DNA of 18,918 nt from JBOGED01 sp050743625 (GTDB taxonomy: Bacteria > Actinomycetota > Nitriliruptoria > Euzebyales > Egibacteraceae), in NCBI GenBank assembly GCA_050743625.1, contig JBOGED010000339.1, forward strand, positions 1 to 18,918, given 5' to 3'. How positions within the stretch are numbered: position 1 is the first letter of the stretch; the number at the start of each line of letters is the position of its first letter. The translations under genes were made by a program, and so were the position numbers. The notes below the pieces were generated by a model, which was not told where the DNA came from, did no database searches, and was given only the letters and a program-made list of their open reading frames with translations. This document shows positions 1-7,300 of the stretch, one piece after another.

Positions 1-95
1 TTGCGCCGACGGCCGCCACGGTCTCGGTTCGGGGGTTGCTCGGGCATTCTCCACTCTCCTATGCGGGCTCATGGACCCACACGGATGTGGTGTGA

Positions 96-476
96 TTATT
101 ACCTCGATCTGTATCTTTTGCTCAGACACAAACCACCGCCGACGTCGACTACTGCTATGCGCTGACCTGTGACAAGGCGCAGGGCTCAACCGTGGACCAC
201 GCCCTGTACCACCCCACCGACCGCGCCACCAGTGAACGCGCCTACGTCGCCCTCTCCCGAGGACGGCACAGCAACCGCATTTACGCCGTCACGAACGCCG
301 GCTGGCAAGAAGCGCTCAACACCACGCGGGCGCACACAATTGCCGCCGACCAACAACCAACCGCCTTGCATGACCTGCACCAGTGCCGCGCGCGAAGTCA
401 GATTTGCGAGCCGCTGAACCAGGACCGCGACCTCGCCGCAACGCGCCACGAACGAGGGCGCTCGACAGGGATGTAG
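96..476 (+). pseudogene. MobF/TraA-type relaxase, helicase C-terminal remnant (copy 1)
   Basis: The frame is open from 96 to the TAG at 474-476 but has no plausible start. From about 141 it encodes DVDYCYALTCDKAQGSTVDH followed by ERAYVALSRGR. These are the late motifs of the RecD-like helicase domain of MobF/TraA conjugative relaxases (motif V-like KAQGSTVD and motif VI YVALSRGR). In intact relaxases this domain unwinds plasmid DNA after nicking at oriT. The relaxase domain, the Walker A motif and most of the helicase are missing, so this is a 3' fragment. The sequence upstream of about 130 shows no relaxase similarity and probably marks a junction. A diverged second copy lies at 18633-18809 and a more distant one at 4771-5390. 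I am confident of the family but not of the exact left edge. Confidence 0.8.
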
Positions 477-587
477 CAACCGCCATCCACAACAGGATGC
501 TTCCCGGGTGCCTGGGGACTTTCAGGTCTATGCCCGTTTGGGCTAGGTTTGGAGCCGTTGCAGGGACCAGGTGTGGGAGGGGTGGCG

Positions 588-992
588 ATGACCAAGCTGG
601 AGGCGATCGAGGGCATCGGGCCGGCGTACGCCGCGAAGCTGCAAGACGCGGGAGTCGAGTCGGTCGAGGCGTTGCTGCAGACCGGCGCGAACCGGGCCGG
701 ACGCAAACAGCTGGCCGACCAGACCGAATTGTCACCAGAGTTGATCTTGCGCTGGGTCAACCACGCTGACCTGTTCCGCATCCGCGGCGTGGCCGGGGAG
801 TACGCCGAACTGCTTGAAGCCGCCGGGGTCGACAGCGTCCCGGAGTTGAGCCGGCGGAACCCCGACAATCTGGCGAAGGGGCTGGCTGAGGCCAACGAGA
901 GGCGCAAGCTGGTACGCCAGGTGCCCAGCGCCAAACAGGTCGCCAGCTGGGTCAACGAAGCCAAGACCCTCGAGCGAGCCGTTCACCACTAG
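588..992 (+). CDS. DUF4332 domain protein (helix-hairpin-helix-like)
   Basis: This 134-residue protein resembles the DUF4332 family, small bacterial proteins built from helix-hairpin-helix-like units whose function is unknown. Two such units are visible: IEGIGPAYAAKLQDAGVES near residues 7-25, and a second at about 64-82 with IRGV and LLEAAGVDSVPEL. Such units often contact DNA non-specifically, but DNA binding is only inferred. I chose the ATG at 588 because a strong Shine-Dalgarno sequence (GGGAGGGG, 575-582) lies just upstream and the family motif begins six residues in. A longer TTG-initiated frame from 549 lacks such a site. There is no signal peptide or membrane segment. The gene is monocistronic and converges on the DUF899 gene across a 60-bp gap containing a hairpin. 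Length is normal for the family. Confidence 0.85.
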   Translation: MTKLEAIEGIGPAYAAKLQDAGVESVEALLQTGANRAGRKQLADQTELSPELILRWVNHADLFRIRGVAGEYAELLEAAGVDSVPELSRRNPDNLAKGLAEANERRKLVRQVPSAKQVASWVNEAKTLERAVHH

Positions 993-1024
993 CCAGCCGA
1001 TCATTGGCAGCGCGTCGGCGCGGC

Positions 1025-1049
1025 CGAGGTTGACCCCGGGACAACCTCG
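1025..1049. terminator. Hairpin between convergent genes, probable bidirectional terminator
   Basis: An 8-bp perfect inverted repeat, CGAGGTTG (1025-1032) and CAACCTCG (1042-1049), encloses a 9-nt loop. It sits in the 60-bp gap between the stop codons of the convergent DUF4332 and DUF899 genes, where it could serve both strands. There is no T-tract, which is common for actinobacterial terminators, so the assignment rests on position and stem quality. Confidence 0.45.
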
Positions 1050-1052
1050 CGA

Positions 1053-1748
1053 TCACGCGCCCTTGCCGTACGCGTCGTGGTAGTTCCACCACTGGTAGGG
1101 CGGCGTCTGCGGGTAGCCCCCCGGCGAGTCCTCCCACTCCTCCTGGCGTCCGAGTGCGGTGATGTCGAGGTAGCTCCAGGTGCTGCCCAGGTGTTCGTCG
1201 CCGCGGTCGTGGACGAAGTAGGTGCGGAAGATCCGATCGCTCTCGCGGATGAAGGCGTTGGTCCCGTGCCACTGGTCTATCCCGAAGTCAGCGTCGAAGT
1301 CGTCGGTGAGGGTGTACCAGGGGATGGCTTCCCATCCCATGCGTTCCTTCAGGCCCCGGATCTCGGCCTGGGGGGCGCGCGAGACAAACGCGAGCGTCGT
1401 GTCCCGCGCGTTCAGGTGGGCGGGGTGCGCGACTTGGTCGGCTAGAAAGGAGCAGCCGACGCAGGCCCGCTCCGGGTACGCGCCGCCGCCCTCGGGGTAG
1501 GTGGTGATGTCCGGCGCGTAGAAGGCGCGGTAGACGATCAGCTGGCGACGGCCCTCGAACAGGTCGGCAAGGCTCGCCGGCCCCTTCGGGCCCTCGAACT
1601 CGTAGTCCTTCTCGACCGCCATCCATGGCATTCGCCGACGCTTTGCGGCCATGGCGTCGCGGGCCCGGGTGAGCTCCTTCTCTTCCACCAGCAGCTCCTG
1701 GCGGGCTGCCTCCCACTCCTGCGGCGAGACGATCGGCGGCCGTTTCAT
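1053..1748 (-). CDS. DUF899 family thioredoxin-like protein
   Basis: This 231-residue protein matches the DUF899 family, predicted thioredoxin-fold proteins related to the AhpC/TSA group whose substrate is unknown. It shows the usual order of features: an N-terminal helical section (residues 8-40), the strand LIVYRAFYAP (70-79), the signature CVGCSF with a CxxC pair at Cys96/Cys99, and the conserved C-terminal stretch with EEWEDSPGGYPQTP (203-216) and WWNYHD. The CxxC would be the redox centre, as established for thioredoxin folds in general. I chose the ATG at 1748 because AAAGGA lies six bases upstream, and MKRPPIVSPQEW is a typical start. A longer frame to 1796 adds 16 unconvincing residues. 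No signal peptide or membrane segment is seen. The gene appears full length, intact and transcribed alone. Confidence 0.9.
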   Translation of the reverse strand: MKRPPIVSPQEWEAARQELLVEEKELTRARDAMAAKRRRMPWMAVEKDYEFEGPKGPASLADLFEGRRQLIVYRAFYAPDITTYPEGGGAYPERACVGCSFLADQVAHPAHLNARDTTLAFVSRAPQAEIRGLKERMGWEAIPWYTLTDDFDADFGIDQWHGTNAFIRESDRIFRTYFVHDRGDEHLGSTWSYLDITALGRQEEWEDSPGGYPQTPPYQWWNYHDAYGKGA

Positions 1749-2149
1749 GGCGGTCCTTTCTCCATGGGTCGCAATACCGACCGGCGGAGGCCGCAAAACT
1801 CATCGGTCGGCGCCGACGCACCTGCGTCGGACGACGGGTCGTTCGGCCCATCGACGGACTCGAGCGCGCGACCGCTGTCGAAGTCGGTCTGCTCGACCTC
1901 CACGAAGCTGTTTCAGCCTGACACTATGATGCAGCTAGCATAGAGGAATTCACCGAAGTGCCACGCGTCGTCGTCCCCACGGAAAACATCGACCTCGGGC
2001 ATTAACGCTCAAGGTCGTAATGTAGTTCAAACCCAAGTCTGTGCTACTAGGCATGCGCAGACTACCGAGGAGTCGCGGTCGGACGCAAGCTTGTCGCGAA
2101 CGCCACCTCTTCTCCCAAGGGTCAAAGACTCGAAGGGTGGGAGACCGAG
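1749..2149. other. Intergenic region, no gene recognised
   Basis: About 400 bases separate the divergent DUF899 gene and NERD pseudogene. No convincing coding frame is seen. Bases 1924-1943 contain a partial dyad (CTATG...CATAG, with TATGAT at 1925-1930) that could be a promoter or operator core, but no matching -35 box is found at standard spacing on either strand. Promoters for both neighbours should lie here. Just before 2150, GGGAGA at about 2135-2140 is a reasonable ribosome binding site for the NERD gene. Confidence 0.3.
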
Positions 2150-3081
2150 ATGGTGGATCATCAACAAACCACGCCGACGGTCGAGCGCAGAGTCACGTAC
2201 TGGGGCTGGGCCCACCGCAACGGGGAGTGGATGTCGACCGAAGTCGACACGACCGCCATCCTCGACGAGGTCGCGGCAATGAGTACGACGGAGCGTCTTC
2301 GACAACTTCCTGACCAACGACACCTCCCCCGCCACCGCCCCCACGGCGAGGATCCTCCACAACCGCCCGTCGGCCCGCCGGGGGCGTCGGCGCTGGCCGA
2401 GTATCACCGCCGACGCCACCTCGAGCTGGCCCCCTGGCGGCACGACTTGGCTGGCCGTGTGGTGCTCGTGGCATGCGTGTTCATCGTTAGCTGGTTCGCG
2501 GGCTGGCTGCTGACCGGGCCGCTGCCCAACGGGCTGCTGTGGGCCCCAGCCACCGCCGGGGCGCTGTGGCTGTCACGCTTCCGTGTCTCCGCCGACGCGC
2601 CAAGGCGTGGAAGAAAGGCGCCGCAGGTGAGCGCGCGACCGCGAAAGCGCTGCGCCCGTTGCAGCGCCGCGGCTGGGTGGTGTTGCACGACCTGGCCATC
2701 CGCGGCAGCCGCGCGAACATCGACCATCTGCTGATCGGCCCGCCCGGCGTGGTCGTGATCGACTCCAAACGCTGGAAAGGTATGTCTGGGTCGACGCCGC
2801 CAGCGGCTATGGCGCAACTCCTACCCCGCCCACTCAGCCACCGACGGGCTGTACTTGCAAGCCACCACCACGACCGAAACCTTAGCCATTCCGATCTGTG
2901 CGTGTTCCCGATCCTGTGTATTCACCGCGCCGGTCTAGCGCGCGGCGGTCTGTTCGCAGATCACGTCCCCATCGTTGGACAGCGCGATCTGGTCCCCACG
3001 GTGTGCCGCATCCCCAGGGTCCTCGACCATGCGCAGATCGCGCAGGTCGCCGCCCGTGTCCGGGCCGGTTTCGTCGTGTAG
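2150..3081 (+). pseudogene. NERD-domain membrane protein, broken by several frameshifts
   Basis: Read across frames, this region gives one NERD (nuclease-related domain) protein of about 300 residues. The first frame, from ATG 2150, has an Ala/Pro-rich N-terminus, then two adjacent hydrophobic segments (2452-2578, including VVLVACVFIVSWFAGWLL). Near 2600 the reading must shift to give the NERD core: KAWKKGAAGERATAKAL, then SRANIDHLLIGPPGVVVIDS and KRWKG (to about 2780). Past 2780 there is a shift into YVWVDAASG, another into LWRNSYPAHS (about 2810-2840), and a return at about 2895 to VFPILCIHRAGL and a normal-looking C-terminus with stop at 3079-3081. At least four frame changes are needed, so it is almost certainly inactive unless these are sequencing errors. 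NERD proteins are often encoded on actinobacterial plasmids and are proposed, not proven, to act on DNA. Confidence 0.7.
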
Positions 3082-3099
3082 CTCCCGACGCGAACCGGT

Positions 3100-3123
3100 C
3101 GAGGTCGCTCGCCAACGGCCTCG
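3100..3123. terminator. Hairpin between convergent genes, probable bidirectional terminator
   Basis: CGAGGTCG (3100-3107) and CGGCCTCG (3116-3123) can pair as an 8-bp stem with one G-U pair and an 8-nt loop. The element fills the 52-bp gap between the NERD pseudogene stop on the plus strand and the propeller gene stop on the minus strand. No T-tract follows. Confidence 0.45.
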
Positions 3124-3133
3124 GACACAACAC

Positions 3134-4225
3134 CTAGTCCAGGTAGTAGACGCGGGGGTCACTAAGCCCGACGCGGAACCCGATCAGCCCCGGGCTGAGC
3201 TGGCCGGGGTCCGGGGCTCCGGAGTCCGCGGTGACGTTGCGGTGGTGCCAGCCGTTCTGAAAATGGGCAAGCTCCCGCACACCACCCCCAGGGCCCAGGT
3301 AGTAGACCCGGGGGTCGCTACCGGCGACCCGGAACGCGGCCAGCACCGAGCGGGCCGCAGCTGCTGGGGCCCCGGCGTCCGCGGTGATGTCGCGGTGGTG
3401 CCAGTTGTCCTGGAAATAGGCGAGTTCCTGCACATGGCTGGCAGGATCCACGTAGTAAACGCGCGGGTGACCGGAGACGCCGACCGGGAATCCGGCCAGC
3501 GCCGAGCCGTCCGCCACTGCTGGGGCCCCGGCGTCCGCGGTGATGTCGCGGTGGTGCCAGTTGTCCTGGAAATAGGCGAGTTCCTGTATATGGTTCGCGA
3601 GGTCCACGTAGTAGACACGGGGGTCACCGTTTACGGTGTTCGGGAACGCGGTCAGCGCCGAGTTGGCCCCGACTGGTGGGGCCCCGGCGTCCCCGGTAAT
3701 GTTGCGGTTTTGCCACTCGCCTGACGGGGGACCTGGACGAGTGTCTGGCACAAAGGTGAGCTCCCGCACACCATCCCCAGAGGCCCGGTAGTAGACCCGG
3801 GGGTCACCCAGCGGGAAGGCGGCCAGCGGCGACCCGGCCACGGGTGGGGGGCCAGCGTCCCCGACGACGGCACTGTTGTGCCAGGTGTTCTGGAAATAGG
3901 CGAGCTCCCGCACAAGCCCAGAGGCGATGTAGTAGACGCGGGTGTCACCAACGGTGTCCGGGAACCCGGCCAGCGCGGTGCCGCTGGACGCGGCCGGGGC
4001 CCCAGCGTCGGCAGTGAGGTCGCGGGTGTGCCAGCCACCTTGAAAGTAAGCGAGTTCACGCATGTGACCTGCAGAGGCCAGGTAATACACCCGGGGGTCA
4101 CCACTAGCGACCGGGAAGCCCGCCAGGCGCGAGCCGCTCGATGCTGCCGGAGCCGCAGCGTCGGCCGTGACGTTGCGGTTGTGCCAGCCACCCTGAAAAT
4201 AAGCGAGCTCCCGCACGCGAGCCAT
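3134..4225 (-). CDS. Seven-repeat beta-propeller, lectin-like protein
   Basis: The 363-residue product is made almost entirely of seven tandem repeats of about 48-60 residues. Each has the pattern (R/Q)ELAYFQ..WH.RD(I/L)TADAGAP, then a variable A/S/G stretch, LA.FP, DPRVYY and a short linker ending H(V/M/I). The pattern resembles blade repeats of actinobacterial sugar-binding-like propellers. Blade four is longest and most diverged, with a Pro-rich insert (RELTFVPDTRPGPPSGEW). The chain starts with the outer part of a blade (VRELAYF) and ends with DPRVYYLD, so the two ends can complete one blade, as expected for ring closure. Start: ATG at 4225 has a strong upstream GGAGGAAG; a longer frame to 4276 runs into transposase debris. 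No signal peptide or enzyme motif is seen. A carbohydrate- or surface-binding role is inferred from fold resemblance only. Confidence 0.8.
   Translation of the reverse strand: MARVRELAYFQGGWHNRNVTADAAAPAASSGSRLAGFPVASGDPRVYYLASAGHMRELAYFQGGWHTRDLTADAGAPAASSGTALAGFPDTVGDTRVYYIASGLVRELAYFQNTWHNSAVVGDAGPPPVAGSPLAAFPLGDPRVYYRASGDGVRELTFVPDTRPGPPSGEWQNRNITGDAGAPPVGANSALTAFPNTVNGDPRVYYVDLANHIQELAYFQDNWHHRDITADAGAPAVADGSALAGFPVGVSGHPRVYYVDPASHVQELAYFQDNWHHRDITADAGAPAAAARSVLAAFRVAGSDPRVYYLGPGGGVRELAHFQNGWHHRNVTADSGAPDPGQLSPGLIGFRVGLSDPRVYYLD
3361..3586 (-). repeat. Near-identical blade duplication inside the propeller gene
   Basis: Bases 3361-3430 and 3517-3586 are identical over 70 bp, offset by 156 bp (52 codons, exactly one repeat). 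They encode ELAYFQDNWHHRDITADAGA in blades five and six. The other blades differ clearly at DNA level, so this points to a recent one-blade duplication or gene conversion. Confidence 0.85.
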
Positions 4226-4279
4226 GTTGCTTCCTCCGCTGATACGCGTCTCAGGTAGACCAATGTATATGCCCAAACA

Positions 4280-4459
4280 GGCGTGGAGATCTCCGAGCAG
4301 ACCTTCTACCGGTGGCGTAACCAGTTCGGCGGCATGAAAGCCGACGACGCCAAGCGGCTGAAGGAGTTGGAGCGCGAGAACGCCCGCCTCAAGCGCATCG
4401 TGGCTGACCAGGCGTTGGACATCGATGCGCTGCGTCAGGTGGCCAAGGGAAACTTCTAA
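4280..4459 (+). pseudogene. IS3-family transposase OrfA, C-terminal remnant
   Basis: The frame ending at TAA 4457-4459 encodes GVEISEQTFYRWRNQFGGMK, then RLKELERENARLKRIVADQA and an ending ALRQVAKGNF. This is the second half of an IS3-family (IS407-like) OrfA: the end of the helix-turn-helix and the leucine-zipper helix used for transposase multimerisation. The N-terminal third and its start codon are missing. Immediately to the left (minus strand) lies the start of the propeller gene, so the break point is at about 4262-4280. The OrfB remnant follows directly. Confidence 0.8.
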
Positions 4460-4655
4460 GCCCGCACGCGACGCGCCGCGGTCGCGATGCTCCAGGACCG
4501 TTTGGGCATGTCGCAGCGGCGCGCGCGTCGGGCGGTCCGCCGGCCACGGTCCACCCAGCGCTACCAGCCGTCACAGCCGAATCCGGATGGGGAGCTACGC
4601 GGGTTGACGAGTTCTCGCAGCAAGCGGCCGCGCTGGGGCTACCGGCGCGCATGCC
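4460..4655 (+). pseudogene. IS3-family transposase OrfB, N-terminal remnant
   Basis: Directly after the OrfA stop, the sequence encodes ARTRRAAVAMLQDRLGMSQR, RARRAVRRPRSTQRY and, further on, KRPRWGYRRA. This matches the N-terminal section of the IS3 OrfB protein that precedes the DDE catalytic core. Similarity ends at about 4650, before any catalytic residue, so no active transposase is made. The following bases to 4770 show nothing recognisable, and no terminal inverted repeat of this element was found. Confidence 0.7.
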
Positions 4656-4770
4656 CAAGCCCGCGCCGTCGGCTAGTCGGCTGTGGTGGCTCACCATGAA
4701 GGTGGACTGGAACAGCGGGCAAGGGGAAGCGGGCGACACCATTAAGGCGATCCCCAGAAGCTGAGCGGGC

Positions 4771-5390
4771 TCACATGGCCATCCCACGGCCGCGGCCCTC
4801 ATCGCGTCGGCGCCCCTCGTCCTCGTCATGAGCTGCGTCCCGCGCCTGGCGTTCTGTGTCGAGCTGGCGGACCCGATCGGCGAGCCACCTGTCGCGCTCA
4901 CGTTCCATGGGGCGTTGCGTCTCGTCCCCTGCATGGGCGGTTGGCTGCTGTTGGATCGCGGGCTCATGGGCACGCCTGTCCTCCAAGGCTTTCTCCCACG
5001 CCTGGCCCTTCGTGGCGAACACCTCATTGCTGGTCCGGCCTCGGCTGAGCGCCACATAGCCGCGCTCGAGCGACGCACGGTCGGAGGCGGCGTACAGCGA
5101 GTGGTCGTGCGTTGCCCCCTGACCTCGGTCCGGGGTGGACGCGTAGCCGAGGCTCACGTGTTCGGCCGTGTAGCTCCTGTCGAGCGTCACGGTGTCCGGC
5201 TCGCCTTCGCCCACGTGGTCGGGGTCGAGCTTGACGCGGATGCCTTTTCGAGTGACCTGGATCGCTTCGCCGCTCATGCCAGCCTCGGCCAACACCCGCC
5301 GCCCCAATCCCGGCCCGGGCATCAGCAGCACGGCCTCCGCGCCCGGCCAGCCGGGCCGGCCGTGTTTGCCATCGCTGACAAACGCTCGGC
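4771..5390 (-). pseudogene. Relaxase/helicase C-terminal remnant (second lineage)
   Basis: The minus-strand frame ending at 4771 encodes a helicase C-terminal stretch: IQVTRKGIRVKLDPD, SYTAEHVSLGYASTPDRGQG, then SLYAASDRASLERGYVALSR and GRTSNEVFATKGQAWEKAL. It ends in a charged, Arg/Asp/Glu-rich tail. The YVALSRGR motif and surrounding order match MobF/TraA relaxases, but the sequence is clearly different from the copies at the two edges of the window (STPDRGQGATHD against TCDKAQGSTVDH), so it comes from another plasmid lineage. No start, relaxase domain or ATP-binding motif is present. The open frame continues into arsR in a different frame, so the junction lies at about 5380-5400. The C-terminal end may be natural. 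Confidence 0.7.
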
Positions 5391-5645
5391 TCAGCCGACC
5401 ATCGCGTCTGGGCGCAGCCGGTGGTAGGTCCAATAGCGGAAACGCTCGGCTTTGATCAGCCCCGCACGGCGCAGCACTCCAAGGTGGTGGCTCACTAGCG
5501 GCTGGGGCACTCCCAACTCGTCCACCAGGTGGCACACGCACAGTTCCTCGCCGGCCAACAGCTGCACGATCCGCCAACGCAACGGCTCCGCCAACGCCTT
5601 GAACGCCACCAGCGGCGAATCCGCTACCTCTACATCAGCTACCAT
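5391..5645 (-). CDS. arsR: ArsR/SmtB-family repressor, C-terminally truncated
   Basis: The 84-residue product is a winged-helix metalloregulator of the ArsR/SmtB family, which represses metal or metalloid resistance genes until the ligand binds. It shows FKALAEPLRWRIVQLL (residues 15-30), ELCVCHL with Cys36/Cys38 in the position used for As(III)/Sb(III) sensing, the recognition helix region VPQPLVSHHLGVLRRAGLI (46-64) and the wing RYWTYHRLRPDA (70-81). It then stops after MVG, where relatives usually continue for 5-20 residues of the dimerisation helix. The stop coincides with the border of the relaxase remnant, so the end was probably replaced. ATG 5645 fits a short-leader transcript; an in-frame TTG at 5654 is less likely. 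It is divergent from the DUF2703 gene, which it likely controls. Confidence 0.75.
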   Translation of the reverse strand: MVADVEVADSPLVAFKALAEPLRWRIVQLLAGEELCVCHLVDELGVPQPLVSHHLGVLRRAGLIKAERFRYWTYHRLRPDAMVG

Positions 5646-5649
5646 CGAT

Positions 5650-5665
5650 ATCAACCGTTATTGAT
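5650..5665. promoter_or_regulatory. Candidate ArsR operator
   Basis: ATCAA (5650-5654) and TTGAT (5661-5665) form a 5-bp inverted repeat with six bases between them, just upstream of the arsR ATG. ArsR/SmtB repressors usually bind short A/T-rich dyads over their own promoter. This one overlaps the proposed -10 region, as expected for autorepression. No binding data can be seen from sequence. Confidence 0.45.
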
Positions 5666-5682
5666 GCAGACGGCCGAGTCAA
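5655..5682 (-). promoter_or_regulatory. Candidate arsR promoter
   Basis: On the minus strand TTGACT (5682-5677) lies 16 bases from TAACGG (5660-5655). The -35 is a good match and the -10 is weak. Transcription would start at about 5648, giving a nearly leaderless arsR message. This agrees with the lack of a Shine-Dalgarno sequence before ATG 5645. Confidence 0.35.
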
Positions 5683-5908
5683 GGTCCTCCGCAGGCGGTG
5701 CATGCCATCACACCTGGGAGGATGTACAGGTGACTGTCAGCCCCTGCATGCGCCTCCGCGCTCTAGCCAGACAGCCCTGTGAGCACCGCGTTGCTTATCG
5801 CGGTCGGAGGAGGTGCGGCGGTTGTCGTGCGTCCTTTTTGCTGGCACGTCGTCTGTGTAGATCGAGTCCCACCACAGGCGGCTCCAAGGCAGGTGAAAGG
5901 ACAAGCTC

Positions 5909-6535
5909 ATGACCAGTAACGCGCCAGCCACGGCGCCTTCCGCGCTCGGTACGGCGCCCAGGATTCGCATCGACTTCTTGTTTTTGGACCTGAGGACCTG
6001 CAGCCGCTGTGTGGGCACCGACCAGAATCTGGATGCGGCGCTGGAGACGGTTCGGCAGGTCGTGGAGGCCACCGGCGGAACGGTCGAGGTTTACAAGACG
6101 CTGGTGGAGTCCGAGGAACAGGCTCGCAGGCTGCGGTTCGTTGCTTCCCCCACCATCCGCGTCAACGGACGCGACATCGCACTCGGGCTGAAGGAAAGCT
6201 CGTGCGGTTCCGAAGCCTGCACCGACGGGTGCGGCGACCACATCAACTGCCGGATGTGGACCCATCACGGTCGCGACTACACCCAAGCCCCGGTGGGGCT
6301 GATCGTGGACGCGGTCCTCGGCGAAATGTACGGTGGCCGCGCGCAGCCGACGCTCGTCGACGAACCGTACGAGGTCCCGGAAAACCTCCAACGGTTCTTC
6401 GCAGGCAGAAGCGCTGCTGTGTCAACCGGGCAGGCGGGTTGCTGCGCGCCGTCTGAGCAGGAGTCCTGCTGCGAGCCTGCAGCGAAGGAATCCTGCTGCC
6501 AAGCCTCGACCACGGAAGGTTGTGGCTGCAAATGA
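5909..6535 (+). CDS. DUF2703 family protein with Cys-rich metal-binding tail
   Basis: The 208-residue protein resembles the DUF2703 family (small, thioredoxin-like, function unknown). The core starts with IDFLFLDLRTCSRC (residues 21-34), giving a CxxC at Cys31/Cys34, and continues with VESEEQARRLRFVASPTIRV (66-85) and a cluster at Cys99, Cys104, Cys108 and Cys114. The tail (residues 178-207) adds three CC pairs (178/179, 187/188, 196/197) and a CGC. In all there are 14 cysteines, which suggests binding of a thiophilic ion such as arsenite or mercury; which one is inference. ATG 5909 has AAAGGA eight bases upstream. The gene is divergent from arsR, and its stop overlaps the sigma factor start, so the two are very likely co-transcribed and translationally coupled. 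No signal peptide. Confidence 0.85.
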   Translation: MTSNAPATAPSALGTAPRIRIDFLFLDLRTCSRCVGTDQNLDAALETVRQVVEATGGTVEVYKTLVESEEQARRLRFVASPTIRVNGRDIALGLKESSCGSEACTDGCGDHINCRMWTHHGRDYTQAPVGLIVDAVLGEMYGGRAQPTLVDEPYEVPENLQRFFAGRSAAVSTGQAGCCAPSEQESCCEPAAKESCCQASTTEGCGCK

Positions 6536-7146
6536 CCGCAACCGCGGGACCGAGCACAGTCGATGCGACGCTGCTGTGGCAGCAGCTACACGATCGCCTG
6601 TTGGGCTTCATCACCCGCCGGGTAGCCAGGCTCGAGGATGCCGAGGACATCCTGCAGGAGGTCATGCTCCGTGTTCACCGTCACGCCGGTGACCTGGAGC
6701 ACGCCGAGCATGTCGTCGGGTGGGTCTATCGCATCGCCAACAACACGATCGTGGATCACTATCGGAGGACGGCCCGGCGTGAGCTGCCGACCGGTCAAGG
6801 TGTGGATCTGCTCTTACCCGATGTCGGTTCGGCGTCCGACATGGCAGGCTCGGGTGAGGCGGAACCGCGTCGCGAGTTGGCGGCCTGCCTCATGCCATTG
6901 CTAGACAGCCTGTCGCCGCGCCAACGGGAAGCAATCATGCTCACCGAAGTGGAAGGCCTGACCCAGGCGGCGGCGGCTGCTCAGGTAGGCCTGTCAGTCT
7001 CGGGCATGAAGGCTCGCGTGCAACGCGCCCGCAAGCAGCTCAAAACACTGCTGGTGGCCTGCTGCCCAGTGGAGCAGGATCGGCGTGGCGGGATCATCGG
7101 CTACCGCGTTCGGGGATCGTGCGAGTACTGCGGACCCGACTGCTGA
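6532..7146 (+). CDS. sigZ: ECF RNA polymerase sigma factor, SigZ-like, with Cys-rich end
   Basis: The 204-residue protein is a group IV (ECF) sigma factor. The sigma-2 region covers about 14-80, with EDAEDILQEVMLRVHR and IANNTIVDHYRR. The sigma-4 region covers about 115-172, with LDSLSPRQREAIMLTEVEGL and the helix-turn-helix AAAAAQVGLSVSGMKARVQR. After sigma-4 comes a SigZ-type tail, EQDRRGGIIGYRVRG, framed by Cys177/Cys178 and Cys197/Cys200/Cys204. There is no adjacent anti-sigma gene, so the cysteine tail may itself sense a metal or redox signal (inference, by analogy with CorE-type sigmas). The start is ATG 6532, overlapping the DUF2703 stop as ATGA, which indicates translational coupling. 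A GTG 12 bases upstream is possible. The gene looks full length and intact. Confidence 0.85.
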   Translation: MTATAGPSTVDATLLWQQLHDRLLGFITRRVARLEDAEDILQEVMLRVHRHAGDLEHAEHVVGWVYRIANNTIVDHYRRTARRELPTGQGVDLLLPDVGSASDMAGSGEAEPRRELAACLMPLLDSLSPRQREAIMLTEVEGLTQAAAAAQVGLSVSGMKARVQRARKQLKTLLVACCPVEQDRRGGIIGYRVRGSCEYCGPDC

Positions 7147-7300
7147 CGGCAGACCCCCCTAGCGCCCAATCCTCGGCCCCGGGATCGAGTCACGAGGACA
7201 GCCTACAGGCACGCGGGTCTTCGTCAACAACCATCGATCGCTCCGTGCGCCGCCCTTGAGTTTCGCCAGGCGGGCGCTGGCTCAAGCCGAGGGGACAATC

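Noticed and set aside
77..90. CCACA...TGTGG dyad near the left edge
   Set aside because: Five-base arms close to the window end, no associated gene or element end can be shown.
3134..4225. Regularly spaced repeats, considered as a CRISPR array
   Set aside because: Period is about 144-180 bp, the repeats are degenerate and keep one long reading frame; they are protein blade repeats.
5712..5732. CACCTG...CAGGTG inverted repeat in the arsR-DUF2703 gap
   Set aside because: Six-base arms with a ten-base spacer can occur by chance here. It is not placed over an identifiable promoter, so I do not call it an operator.
5730..5912. Small Cys/Arg-rich frame (about 60 codons, GTG start behind GGGAGG) ending as ATGA at the DUF2703 start
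   Set aside because: Third codon positions are not G/C-biased as in neighbouring genes, the composition is Arg-rich as in non-coding frames, and it fills the regulatory region between divergent genes. The DUF2703 gene has its own good ribosome site.
7170..7198. TCCTCG...CGAGGA hairpin behind sigZ
   Set aside because: Only six pairs with a 17-base loop and no T-tract; too weak to call a terminator.
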